Assembly (NCBI RefSeq): GCF_008831155.1
Contig: NZ_WBKB01000004.1
Span: 62,001-126,000 of the forward strand
Direction of reading: 5' to 3'
DNA: 64,000 nt
Source: Gulosibacter chungangensis
GTDB taxonomy: Bacteria; Actinomycetota; Actinomycetes; Actinomycetales; Microbacteriaceae
The position numbers and the translations under genes are program-made. Under the pieces are notes generated by a model. The model was not told the origin of the DNA. It worked only from the letters and a program-made list of their open reading frames with translations, and did no database searches. This document shows, one piece after another, positions 8,033 to 16,673 of this stretch (positions within the stretch are counted from its first letter, which is position 1; every line of letters begins with the position of its first letter).

Positions 8033-8515
8033 ATGAAGTTTGAGGTCGGAGAGACTGTCGTCTACCCACACCACGGTGCGGCAACGATCGAAGAAGTCAA
8101 GACTCGAGTTATCAAGGGCGAGGAGAAGACCTATCTGAAGCTCAACGTAGCTCAGGGCGATCTCACCATTGAAGTTCCGGCTGACAACGTTGAACTTGTT
8201 GGGGTGCGTGACGTCATCGACGAAAAGGGCCTCGAAGAGGTGTTTGACGTACTGCGAGCACCGATCACCGAGGAGCCGACCAACTGGTCGCGTCGCTACA
8301 AGTCGAATATGGAAAAGCTTGCCTCGGGCGATGTCATTAAGGTTTCGGAAGTTGTTCGCGACCTGTGGCGTCGCGATCAGGACAAGGGGCTGTCCGCTGG
8401 CGAGAAGCGGATGCTCTCGAAGGCACGTCAGGTGCTGGTCTCGGAGCTCGCACTTGCCGAGGAGACCAGCGAGGATGCCGCAAATGAGCACCTCGACGAG
8501 GTACTCGCTTCCTAG
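8033..8515 (+). CDS. carD: RNA polymerase-binding transcription factor CarD
   Basis: Essential global regulator that binds the RNA polymerase beta subunit and stabilises open complexes at rRNA and other promoters. The 160-residue product has the N-terminal Tudor-like RNA polymerase-interacting domain ([20 protein letters not shown]) and a helical C-terminal DNA-binding domain ([13 protein letters not shown], with the conserved tryptophan, and [13 protein letters not shown]). GAGGGGA lies 8 bases before the ATG. A -10-like TAGAAT at 7995-8000 is the only promoter element I can see. A strong terminator follows at 8568. Confidence 0.97.
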   Translation: MKFEVGETVVYPHHGAATIEEVKTRVIKGEEKTYLKLNVAQGDLTIEVPADNVELVGVRDVIDEKGLEEVFDVLRAPITEEPTNWSRRYKSNMEKLASGDVIKVSEVVRDLWRRDQDKGLSAGEKRMLSKARQVLVSELALAEETSEDAANEHLDEVLAS

Positions 8516-8567
8516 CTGAGCCTGACTCGCTGAGCGTGATTCGATGAGTTCGAGTCACTGAGTTATT

Positions 8568-8611
8568 AGCCGAGTGGCTGCCGCAGATCGCGGCGGGCCA
8601 CTCGGCTTTTT
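8568..8611 (+). terminator. carD intrinsic terminator
   Basis: AGCCGAGTGGC (8568-8578) pairs perfectly with GCCACTCGGCT (8597-8607) around an 18-base loop and is followed by a T-run, the textbook form of an intrinsic terminator on the plus strand. Confidence 0.9.
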
Positions 8612-8716
8612 CGTGCCTGTGCCCAAGCTATCGCGGGCGTGATGCTTTAGATGCGGTTTGGAGCATTCGTGCGCAGCCTTGCTTGGGTAGGCGGATGCTG
8701 TGGGAAGCTTGCCGGT

Positions 8717-9994
8717 ATGAGTGAACTCTCGCCCTGCACTGGAATCGTGATCGTTGCCGCGGGTTCGGGAACGCGTCTCGGGCTCGGAACTCCGAAGGCG
8801 TTCGTCACCCTCGCCGGCGAACCGATACTGGCGCATGCACTGCGCAGTCTCACGGGTCTGCCCGGACGCGTGGCCGTGACGATTGCCGTACCGCCGGGCG
8901 ATGCATCCTCCCGGGCAATGGCCGAAGAACTGGCACAGCATGAGCTCGTACCACTCGGGGAGAAACTGGCCGCGACCGCTATCGTCGACGGCGGTGATAG
9001 TCGCCACGAATCGGTGCGCGCGAGCTTGGCGGCGCTCCCCGAGCACTGCGATATCGTGCTCGTGCATGATGCCGCCCGCGCGCTTGCCTCGCCTGATTTC
9101 TTTGCTCGAATTGCCGGGGCGGTGCGTGCAACTAGGCACGGGATCGTGCCGGGGTTGCCGGTGATCGACACGATCAAGCAGGTGGATGCAACCGGTCGCG
9201 TCGTCAACACCGTGGACCGCGAGTTCCTTCGCGTGGTGCAGACGCCGCAGGGGTTCCCCTTTTCGCAATTGCTCGCGGCCTATCGGGCTGGCGAGGGGGA
9301 GACCACGGATGATGCGGCAACCTTCGCCGCAGCTGGTGGCACCGTAGAAATCGTGCCGGGCGAGGCATCCGCCTTCAAAATCACCGGTCCTGAAGACCTC
9401 AGGCAGGCGGAGGAGCTGCTGGCGCGGCAGCGCGGCAATGTCGCTTCCGGACCAGTCACTCCCGGCCCCGTCGCTCCCGGGCCCGCCCCCAGCCCCGGCG
9501 AATTGCGGGTCGGTGTCGGAACTGATGCGCATGCCTTCGATGTCAGCGCGCCGTGCTGGCTCGCCGGCATCCACTTTCCGAATGAGCGGGGGCTCTCGGG
9601 GCATAGCGATGGCGATGCCGCAAGTCACGCGATGGTGGATGCACTGCTGGGGGCCGCGGGTCTCGGGAGCATCGGTTCGGTGTTTGGGACTTCCGATCCA
9701 CAATTTCAGGGTGTCCACGGCACCGTCTTTCTCGAGGCGACGCGGGAGCTGCTCGCGACGAAAGGCTGCCGGATCCAGAACGTGAGTCTGCAGGTGGTCT
9801 GCCACCGGCCGCGATTTGCAGAGCGTGTGGGGGAAGCTGAAACGGTGCTCTCCGCATCCATCGGCGCGCCGGTGACGGTATCCGCAACCACCTCTGACGG
9901 CCTTGGTTTCAGCGGTCGCAACGAAGGTGTCTTCGCAATCGCCACCGCACTCGTGGCGGTGCCGGCATCCACTTCGACCGCCGCGCGCCCATAA
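8717..9994 (+). CDS. ispDF: IspD-IspF bifunctional isoprenoid enzyme
   Basis: A fusion of two non-adjacent steps of the MEP pathway to isoprenoids: 2-C-methyl-D-erythritol 4-phosphate cytidylyltransferase (residues ~1-240) and 2,4-cyclodiphosphate synthase (~265-425). IspD motifs: VAAGSGTRLGLGTPKAF near the start and VHDAARA. IspF motifs: VGVGTDAHAFD with the metal ligands D and H, HSDGDAASHAMVDALLGAAG, and CHRPRFAER. The linker is a Pro/Gly/Val repeat (GPVTPGPVAPGP) encoded by a 15-bp tandem repeat. I chose the ATG at 8717; upstream in-frame codons to 8651 do not resemble the family. Confidence 0.93.
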   Translation: MSELSPCTGIVIVAAGSGTRLGLGTPKAFVTLAGEPILAHALRSLTGLPGRVAVTIAVPPGDASSRAMAEELAQHELVPLGEKLAATAIVDGGDSRHESVRASLAALPEHCDIVLVHDAARALASPDFFARIAGAVRATRHGIVPGLPVIDTIKQVDATGRVVNTVDREFLRVVQTPQGFPFSQLLAAYRAGEGETTDDAATFAAAGGTVEIVPGEASAFKITGPEDLRQAEELLARQRGNVASGPVTPGPVAPGPAPSPGELRVGVGTDAHAFDVSAPCWLAGIHFPNERGLSGHSDGDAASHAMVDALLGAAGLGSIGSVFGTSDPQFQGVHGTVFLEATRELLATKGCRIQNVSLQVVCHRPRFAERVGEAETVLSASIGAPVTVSATTSDGLGFSGRNEGVFAIATALVAVPASTSTAARP

Positions 9995-10043
9995 CTGGCG
10001 GGTGCGCGGCGAGATCCCGGCTCGCGACCCTAGGATGGAAGGC

Positions 10044-11441
10044 GTGAGTCAGCGCCTTTACGACACCCGCCAACAGACGTACGTGGATTTCGTCCCTCTC
10101 CGCGAAGGTGAGGTATCGATGTACGTGTGTGGACCAACCGTGCAGTCCTCGCCGCACGTCGGTCACCTGCGTTCGGCACTGGTCTACGACCAGATTCGCC
10201 GTTGGTTCCGCCACGAAGGGTATCGAGTTACGCTCGTGCGCAATGTCACGGACATTGATGACAAGACCCTCGCAAACGCCACCGAACACGAACCCTGGTG
10301 GGCACTCGCGTACCGCATCGAACGCGAGTTCACCTCGGCGTACGCGACCCTGCGCATCCAACCGCCGACCTATGAGCCGCGCGCGACCGGCGCGATCCCG
10401 GAGATGCAGGCGATCATCGCCCGACTCATCGACCGGGGCCACGCCTATGTCGCCGATGACGGGGTGTATTTCGACACCGCATCCTGGACCGACTATGGCG
10501 AGCTGACCCATCAGCGACCCGCCGACATGGTCGCCGCCGAGGATGGCGCCCCGCGCGGGAAGCGTTCACCGCAAGATTTCGCCCTCTGGAAGGGGAAGAA
10601 AGCCGAGGAACCCGAGTCGGCAGCCTGGGATTCACCCTGGGGGCGAGGCCGACCGGGTTGGCACATTGAGTGCTCGGCCATGTCGACGAAGTACCTCGGC
10701 ACCGAGTTTGATATTCACGGCGGTGGGCGCGACCTGCGCTTTCCCCACCACGAGAACGAACTCGCGCAGTCGCGCGCCGCGGGGGATGGCTTCGCGCGCA
10801 CCTGGTTGCACAACGGGCTGGTCTCCCTCGGCGGCACCAAGATGTCGAAGTCGATCGGCAATGTGGTCTCGGTGGGGGAGTTGCTCAGCGACCGGCGGCC
10901 GATTGTGGTGCGCTACCTCTTCGGTTCGGCGCACTATCGCTCCACGATCGAGTTGAGCGAGGAAGCCTATGCCGAAGCCCAAGCGGCCTTCGAACGCATT
11001 GAGAACTTCCTCGCACGCGCCACTCGCCTCGTCGGGAGCGTACCGACCCCGGCGACTGCGCTTCCCGAACCGTTCGTGGCCGCGATGCGCGATGACTTTG
11101 GTGTGCCGCAGGCGCTCGCAGTCGTGCATGAGACCGTCACCGAGGGAAACCAGGGGATTGAGGCTAAGGATGCGGGGCGCGTTCAGGAACTCGCGTCGGC
11201 AGTTCGCGGAATGCTCGGTATTCTTGGTGTTGATCCGCAGGCCGATGAATGGGCAGATTCTTCCGCGAGCGATTCAGCGCTCGAACCCGCCCTGGATTCA
11301 CTGATCAGCGGGCTGCTTGAACAGCGAGCGGCGGCGCGAGCCGCGCGCGACTGGGAAGCCGCTGACCGCATCCGAGATGCCCTGGCCGCCGCGGGAATAA
11401 CGATTGAAGATACCCCGCAGGGGTCGCACTGGAGTGTATGA
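10044..11441 (+). CDS. cysS: Cysteinyl-tRNA synthetase
   Basis: Charges tRNA-Cys with cysteine. The protein begins VSQRLYDTRQQ, with the zinc-site cysteine in MYVCGPTV, the HIGH-type motif PHVGHLRSAL, the further zinc ligands in WHIECSAMS and FPHHENE, and the KMSKS motif TKMSKSIGN. I chose the GTG at 10044 (465 residues) because bacterial CysS proteins begin one or two residues before RLYDT; an ATG three codons upstream is also possible. Its stop overlaps the rlmB start (ATGA), so the two are translationally coupled. ispDF ends 49 bases before. Confidence 0.95.
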   Translation: MSQRLYDTRQQTYVDFVPLREGEVSMYVCGPTVQSSPHVGHLRSALVYDQIRRWFRHEGYRVTLVRNVTDIDDKTLANATEHEPWWALAYRIEREFTSAYATLRIQPPTYEPRATGAIPEMQAIIARLIDRGHAYVADDGVYFDTASWTDYGELTHQRPADMVAAEDGAPRGKRSPQDFALWKGKKAEEPESAAWDSPWGRGRPGWHIECSAMSTKYLGTEFDIHGGGRDLRFPHHENELAQSRAAGDGFARTWLHNGLVSLGGTKMSKSIGNVVSVGELLSDRRPIVVRYLFGSAHYRSTIELSEEAYAEAQAAFERIENFLARATRLVGSVPTPATALPEPFVAAMRDDFGVPQALAVVHETVTEGNQGIEAKDAGRVQELASAVRGMLGILGVDPQADEWADSSASDSALEPALDSLISGLLEQRAAARAARDWEAADRIRDALAAAGITIEDTPQGSHWSV

Positions 11442-12427
11442 GTATGAGTACTGGTGGTAAGCGCCCAACGGGCAACCGCAAGAAGAAGGGCCCGCTTAAG
11501 GGCACCGGTGGTCACGGGCGCAAGGCGCTCGAGGGCAAGGGACCGACCCCGAAGGCGGCGGACCGGCACTGGGCTAAGGACCGTCGTCGTCGCGCGGCTG
11601 CGGAGGCGGCCGGAAGCGGCCAAAAGCAGCCGCAGCGTCGCCCGCAGCAGCGCCGCAGCTCGCAGATTAGCGATGTCGAGCTCGTCACCGGTCGCAACTC
11701 GGCGCTCGAAGCCCTACGCGCCAATATTCCGGCGACCACGGTGTTTGTTGCCCAGGGTGCGGACCTCGACGATCGGATGCGCGAGATCGTGCAACTTGCC
11801 GCAAAGCGCAATATCCCGATGCTGGAGGTCACCCGACAGGAAATGGATCGCATGGTGCCCTTCGACGCCGTGCACCAGGGGGTTGCGCTCAAGGTCCCCG
11901 CCTATGAGTACGCCGACCCGATCGAGCTCCTCGAAAAAACCGTCTCGCGTGCCGAAGTACCGCTGTTTGTGGCACTCGATGGGATCACCGACCCGCGTAA
12001 CCTCGGGGCGATTGTGCGCTCGGTGGCGGCATTCGGCGGTCACGGTGTGATCGTGCCGCAGCGTCGGGCCGCGGGGATGACAGCCTCGGCCTGGAAGACC
12101 TCGGCCGGTGCCGCTGCGCGCCTACCGGTAGCGCTCGCGGGCAACCTGACGAATACCGTGAAGGCCTTCCGGGAAGCCGGGGTGTTTGTGATCGGTCTCG
12201 ACGGAGACGGCGACGTGTCGCTGCCCGGCCTCGATTTGGCGACCTCACCGCTCCTTGTTGTGGTTGGCTCCGAAGGCAAGGGTCTTTCGCGACTCGTGGC
12301 CGAGCACTGCGACGCGATCGTATCGATTCCGATTGACTCGGCTACCGAATCCCTCAATGCCGGTATCGCCGCTTCGGTCACCCTCTATGAGGTCTCGAAG
12401 CTGCGCGCGGAAGCCGCCGCTGAGTAG
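11438..12427 (+). CDS. rlmB: 23S rRNA (guanosine-2'-O-)-methyltransferase RlmB
   Basis: SpoU/TrmH-family methyltransferase that modifies 23S rRNA. The first ~75 residues are a basic, Gly/Lys/Arg-rich extension typical of actinobacterial members. An RNA-binding substrate domain then starts at ELVTGRNSALEALRA, and the SAM-binding knotted domain has the three SpoU motifs: GITDPRNLGAIVRS, VVVGSEGKGLSRLV and IPIDSATESLNAGIAASV. The ATG at 11438 overlaps the cysS stop by 4 bases. A second in-frame ATG is two codons later. The 3' flank holds short GC-rich repeats. Confidence 0.95.
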   Translation: MSMSTGGKRPTGNRKKKGPLKGTGGHGRKALEGKGPTPKAADRHWAKDRRRRAAAEAAGSGQKQPQRRPQQRRSSQISDVELVTGRNSALEALRANIPATTVFVAQGADLDDRMREIVQLAAKRNIPMLEVTRQEMDRMVPFDAVHQGVALKVPAYEYADPIELLEKTVSRAEVPLFVALDGITDPRNLGAIVRSVAAFGGHGVIVPQRRAAGMTASAWKTSAGAAARLPVALAGNLTNTVKAFREAGVFVIGLDGDGDVSLPGLDLATSPLLVVVGSEGKGLSRLVAEHCDAIVSIPIDSATESLNAGIAASVTLYEVSKLRAEAAAE

Positions 12428-12431
12428 CGCA

Positions 12432-12495
12432 CTGCCGCCCGCGCCCTGCCGCCCGCGCCCTGGGCACTTCGCTCTAGGCCCCGCGCTCTAGGCCC
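12432..12495. repeat. Short tandem duplications after rlmB
   Basis: CTGCCGCCCGCGCC occurs twice in tandem (12432-12445, 12446-12459), and CGCTCTAGGCCC occurs twice (12470-12481, 12484-12495). They fill most of the gap between the convergent rlmB and the ABC ATPase gene. Confidence 0.8.
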
Positions 12496-12501
12496 TGCGC
12501 G

Positions 12502-13581
12502 TCAGAGGCGTTCACCGGTGGCGGCATCAAAGAGGTGCAGCCGCCGGGTATTGGGAAGCACGGTCACCGTGTCGCCAATCTGGGCGTGATGACGTCCATC
12601 GACCCGGACGGTGAGTGGCAACTCGCCGCCGGGGAGTGCGGCACGCCCGTAGAGATAGCCGTCGCTGCCGAGCTCCTCCACGAGGTCCACGCGCATCCTG
12701 AGCCCGGTTTCACCGTCGGCTGCCACCGCAAAGTCTTCGGCGCGAAGCCCCACGCGAACCTCGCGGTCGCCCGCGAGTTGCGCGACCGTGTCGGGAACCC
12801 GAGTCGAAGCACCGCCGAGATCGAGCATCCCGCCCCGCAACCGGGTAGACCAGATCGTCATGGCGGGGGAGCCGATGAAGCTGGCCACGAATTCATTGGC
12901 GGGGGCGTCGTAGAGTTCCTGCGGCGCACCAACCTGCTGCAGTTTGCCGTGATTGAGCACGGCGATTCGGTCGCCCATGGTCATTGCCTCGGTCTGGTCA
13001 TGGGTGACATAGACCGTGGTGACGCCGAGTCGATTCTGCAGGGAGGCAATCTGCGTGCGGGTCTGCACGCGCAGCTTTGCGTCGAGGTTCGACAGGGGTT
13101 CGTCCATTAGAAAAACCTGCGGTTCGCGGACGATCGCGCGGCCCATCGCCACGCGCTGGCGTTGACCGCCAGAAAGTTCGCCCGGCCTGCGGTGCAGTAG
13201 CTCGCCCAGTCCAAGCAGGTCCACGGCCTCGCGTACCTTCACTGCACGCTGGGCCTTGGGCATGCCACTGGTGCGCAGCGGAAAGCCGATGTTTTGTTCC
13301 ACCGTCATGTGCGGGTAGAGGCCGTAGCTTTGAAAGACCATCGCCATGTCGCGATCCTTCGGCGGCACATTCGTGACGTCTCGCTCGCCGATGTGAATCG
13401 AACCGCTATCGACGGGCTCGAGCCCCGCGAGCATCCGCAACGTGGTCGTCTTGCCGCAACCGGATGGTCCCACCATCACCAGGAACTCACCGTCCCCGAT
13501 TTCAAGGTCAAAACGGTCAACGGCGTTACGGGTCGTGCCATGGAATCGACGGGTCACACCGCGAAAAGTCACTGTTGCCAT
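12502..13581 (-). CDS. Sugar ABC importer ATPase, UgpC/MsmK/MsiK type (orphan)
   Basis: Cytoplasmic ATPase of the CUT1 carbohydrate-importer class. The 359-residue protein has Walker A GPSGCGKTTTLRML, Q-loop MVFQSYGLYPHMTV, signature LSGGQRQRVAMGRAI, Walker B VFLMDEPLSNLDAKL and the H-loop YVTHDQTEAMTM, then a C-terminal regulatory TOBE/MalK-like domain. No permease or binding-protein gene is nearby, so it is probably a shared ATPase that energises several sugar transporters, like MsiK of Streptomyces; that is inference. I chose the ATG at 13579-13581, which begins ATVTFRGVTRRF; the longer frame has no family similarity. Confidence 0.92.
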   Translation of the reverse strand: MATVTFRGVTRRFHGTTRNAVDRFDLEIGDGEFLVMVGPSGCGKTTTLRMLAGLEPVDSGSIHIGERDVTNVPPKDRDMAMVFQSYGLYPHMTVEQNIGFPLRTSGMPKAQRAVKVREAVDLLGLGELLHRRPGELSGGQRQRVAMGRAIVREPQVFLMDEPLSNLDAKLRVQTRTQIASLQNRLGVTTVYVTHDQTEAMTMGDRIAVLNHGKLQQVGAPQELYDAPANEFVASFIGSPAMTIWSTRLRGGMLDLGGASTRVPDTVAQLAGDREVRVGLRAEDFAVAADGETGLRMRVDLVEELGSDGYLYGRAALPGGELPLTVRVDGRHHAQIGDTVTVLPNTRRLHLFDAATGERL

Positions 13582-13808
13582 GAAGAGCAATCGTAGTCCC
13601 CGTACGCAGGCCGACACATAGCGAAACAACGCGAAGTAAACCTCGATGATTTTTGGCTCGGGGTGCAGTCTTTCGCGAAAATGAACGTGGATTGAGATAT
13701 TTGCGAACCAGCGTCGATTAGGTTGAAGGCAATTCTGCGACCGACCACGTTTCAGCGGCGCGTTGGTTGCACAAACGGTACGTGACGAGCAGTTGGCGAG
13801 GAGGGACA

Positions 13809-16631
13809 TTGGCACATTCGTCCGCCAATCCGGTCAAGAATCACTCGGCCTCACCGGTGCAACAGCGCCGCCAATGGGCCGTGGAAGCGTTGCGGCAGGC
13901 GCAGGAACAAGCCGGAATGACTGTGCTCATCGAGGGGCTCGCGGGGATGGGGAAAACCTGTCTGCTGCGTGAACTGCGTACGGCAGCCCTCGATGATGGT
14001 CGCTGGTCACTCGTGGTCGTACACGCGGATGAATTTGAGGTCGGTGAGCCCTATAGCTTCATTGAGCGCATCGTTGCCGCGAGCGGGGTCACCGACTGGT
14101 ATTTCGAACCCGGTTCCTTGACCGACCCGATCGCTGTTGCCCGGGAATGCATCCGGCGACTCTTCGGCAATGGCAGCCATCCCGGCCGGGTGTTTCTGAT
14201 TGACGATGCGCAATGGATTGATCATCAGTCGCATCGGGTCCTGCGCTATCTGATCCCACGCATCACCCGGCGCCAAATGTTCCTCGCCTTCAGCGCCCGC
14301 ACGCCGCATGAGTCGGGGTCATTCGGTGAATTTCTACAGGCACTGGTAGCCGACAGCCATCTCGACACCAGCATCCACTTAGGGCCGCTGGATGCGCACG
14401 CCGTTAGCTGCCTCATCGCCGAGCGCCACGGTGCGGTCGTGGGCCCGGCTATCGCCCAGCAAATTGTCGACGAGACAGAAGGTTCCTTTCTCGAGATCGA
14501 CAGCATCGTGTCCGGCTTGACCCCGCAGGATGTTGAACAGTTGCAACTCGGTTGGCAGTCACCAACACGAGTCGGTCACGAGGCGAACGGTCCGCTGCTG
14601 CGCGAATTTAAGGGGCTTGATCGGGCGTCACAAGCCACGGCGGAACTCATCTCTGTCGCCGGCCATGTGCTCACCCGGACACAGATCGAAGCGGCGGCGG
14701 AGATCCTCGATGAGCCGGTACACCTTGACCGGGCAATCGAAGCGGGAGTGATCACAGAATCGCATGACGAGGAACACTTTCACACTCGGCATGCGCTCCT
14801 CGCGGAGGCGATTTCGGAATCCCTGGCTCCCGAACGTGCTCGCGCGCTCTACCGTGCGCTTGCAGAGGTCACCGATGGCTACCGTTCGCTGCGGCACCGG
14901 CTGCTTGGCGCAACGCACTGGGATGCGCAGCTTCAGACCGAGGTGCGGCGGTACGCCAGTGTGGCCGCGAGCGAGCGGAAATTTGGCAGTGCCAATGAGG
15001 TACTCCGCGCCGCACTCAAGCTGGTAACCGAACCTGCTGCCCGAATTGAACTCGTCGAGACGCTTGCGTTATTGCACCTGCAAGCAAGGACCGGCTATCT
15101 GGTGTTGGATTTATTGCCAGATATCGAGCAACAGCCACCGAATCTGCTGCGACACTTACTCGCACAGATCCTCTCGGCACACCGCGTTGGGGTAGAGGTT
15201 TCGCCTCGCGCGATGAAAGAAATATTGGCCACGGCGCCAACGAATGCCGATGAAGCGACGATCCTCGGGTTCTTTGCGTTCATGGTGGTGCTGCTCAGCA
15301 TGCGCAAAGCGGACACCTCGGCCGTTCCAGGGCTGATTGAACGGGCCCGTACCCTCGTGGCCGCGGCTCCGGCGAGCGGGGAAGAACTCACCGATTCCCG
15401 GCTTGCCTGGATGGTGGATCGGGACGGTCGCTTACTCGTGCTCGATTGCTATTCGATGGTGCAAGATCAACAGCAGGGTGATTTAGATGCGGTCATCGCA
15501 CGATTGCCCGCGCTCATCGCTCGGATCGACCGTACCCCCGATAGTCCGCTTAAGGTAGATGCGCTCGTCGCAATCGCCGGTGCGCAAGTGGCCATCGGCC
15601 GTGCTGATTTGGCGAGGGTTACCGCGGAACAGAGCGTGGAGATACTCGAGCGGGTGGGGGAACCTTGGGCAGCAGGCACTGCCCGTGTCATACTCGGGCA
15701 CTGCATGATCCTCGGCGGGGAATTGCGGGCTGCGGTTGAACTGATGGAACTCACCGAAGCTGTGACGCATAGTGCGCTCGATGTGGAAACACGATTCGGC
15801 TGGGCCGCCCTAAGACTGATGGTTTCGGCGATTGCCGGTCACGAGGACACCGACTTCTACGTGGAAGCGGCGCGGCGCTACGGCGAGATCGATTGGGAAG
15901 GCTACAGCCCAGATCTTGGTGTGATCGCCGAATGCGAGCTTGCCCGAGTGCGCGGCGATCATGCTGAAACATTACGGCTCACTTCGCCGGAAGCAATCCG
16001 CGGCTTCCGCAGCACCCAGCACGGGTTCCTCACTTATCGAGCGCTTGCTCTCATCGAACATGGTGAGGTTGCCGAAGCACAACACCTGATTGCGCAACTC
16101 GGGAAATGGCGCGGCAAGCAATGGCAGGAATACTGGGGCTCGCTCGACTGGCTGAACGCCAGGCTTGCACAGGCCGAAGGCGACCTGCAGACGGCTCGTT
16201 GGCATTTCCAATCTGCCGTGGAACATCGAAACTACCCGCTGCAACACGGGCTCGCGCTCGCGGACTATGGACGCTTTTTGGCGCAGCAGGGGGAAGACGC
16301 CGAGGCGCAAGAGGTCGTGCACTCGGCCACCGCGATATTGGCGGGTATTGGTGCCGATGGCTACCTGCCTCGGGTACGCGAGCTGGCAGATTCCGTGAGC
16401 GGTGGATCGACACGGCATCCCGAGGCACAGCGGTTACTCGATCGACTTACCGAACGCGAGCGCCAAGTGGCCGAACAGCTCGCGAAGGGGCGCTCGAACC
16501 CGCAGATCGCAGACTCGCTCGTGGTCTCCGTGGCCACGGTGCGGTCGCACATCTCAAATATTCTGCGAAAGCTGGGGCTGTCCTCCCGCGCAGAAGTCGC
16601 GCGACTGATCGGTGAACCCCGCAAAGAATAG
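13809..16631 (+). CDS. Large P-loop LuxR-family regulator (STAND/LAL type)
   Basis: A signal-transduction ATPase fused to a LuxR DNA-binding domain, about 940 residues. The N-terminal ATPase has Walker A IEGLAGMGKTCLLREL and Walker B VFLIDDAQWID. A long helical TPR-like middle follows, and the C terminus is a LuxR helix-turn-helix: LTERERQVAEQLAKG, then SVATVRSHISNILRKLG. I chose the TTG at 13809 because AGGAGG lies 4 bases before it; a GTG at 13782 is an alternative. Such proteins bind a small ligand and activate nearby operons. In mycobacteria a signal-transduction ATPase of this kind (IniR) controls iniBAC, and an iniBAC-like operon lies 3.5 kb downstream here. The ligand is unknown. Confidence 0.85.
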   Translation: MAHSSANPVKNHSASPVQQRRQWAVEALRQAQEQAGMTVLIEGLAGMGKTCLLRELRTAALDDGRWSLVVVHADEFEVGEPYSFIERIVAASGVTDWYFEPGSLTDPIAVARECIRRLFGNGSHPGRVFLIDDAQWIDHQSHRVLRYLIPRITRRQMFLAFSARTPHESGSFGEFLQALVADSHLDTSIHLGPLDAHAVSCLIAERHGAVVGPAIAQQIVDETEGSFLEIDSIVSGLTPQDVEQLQLGWQSPTRVGHEANGPLLREFKGLDRASQATAELISVAGHVLTRTQIEAAAEILDEPVHLDRAIEAGVITESHDEEHFHTRHALLAEAISESLAPERARALYRALAEVTDGYRSLRHRLLGATHWDAQLQTEVRRYASVAASERKFGSANEVLRAALKLVTEPAARIELVETLALLHLQARTGYLVLDLLPDIEQQPPNLLRHLLAQILSAHRVGVEVSPRAMKEILATAPTNADEATILGFFAFMVVLLSMRKADTSAVPGLIERARTLVAAAPASGEELTDSRLAWMVDRDGRLLVLDCYSMVQDQQQGDLDAVIARLPALIARIDRTPDSPLKVDALVAIAGAQVAIGRADLARVTAEQSVEILERVGEPWAAGTARVILGHCMILGGELRAAVELMELTEAVTHSALDVETRFGWAALRLMVSAIAGHEDTDFYVEAARRYGEIDWEGYSPDLGVIAECELARVRGDHAETLRLTSPEAIRGFRSTQHGFLTYRALALIEHGEVAEAQHLIAQLGKWRGKQWQEYWGSLDWLNARLAQAEGDLQTARWHFQSAVEHRNYPLQHGLALADYGRFLAQQGEDAEAQEVVHSATAILAGIGADGYLPRVRELADSVSGGSTRHPEAQRLLDRLTERERQVAEQLAKGRSNPQIADSLVVSVATVRSHISNILRKLGLSSRAEVARLIGEPRKE

Positions 16632-16673
16632 CTTTCTGGGATGCTCTGGCCAGGGTTCAATCTCGGGTGGGCG

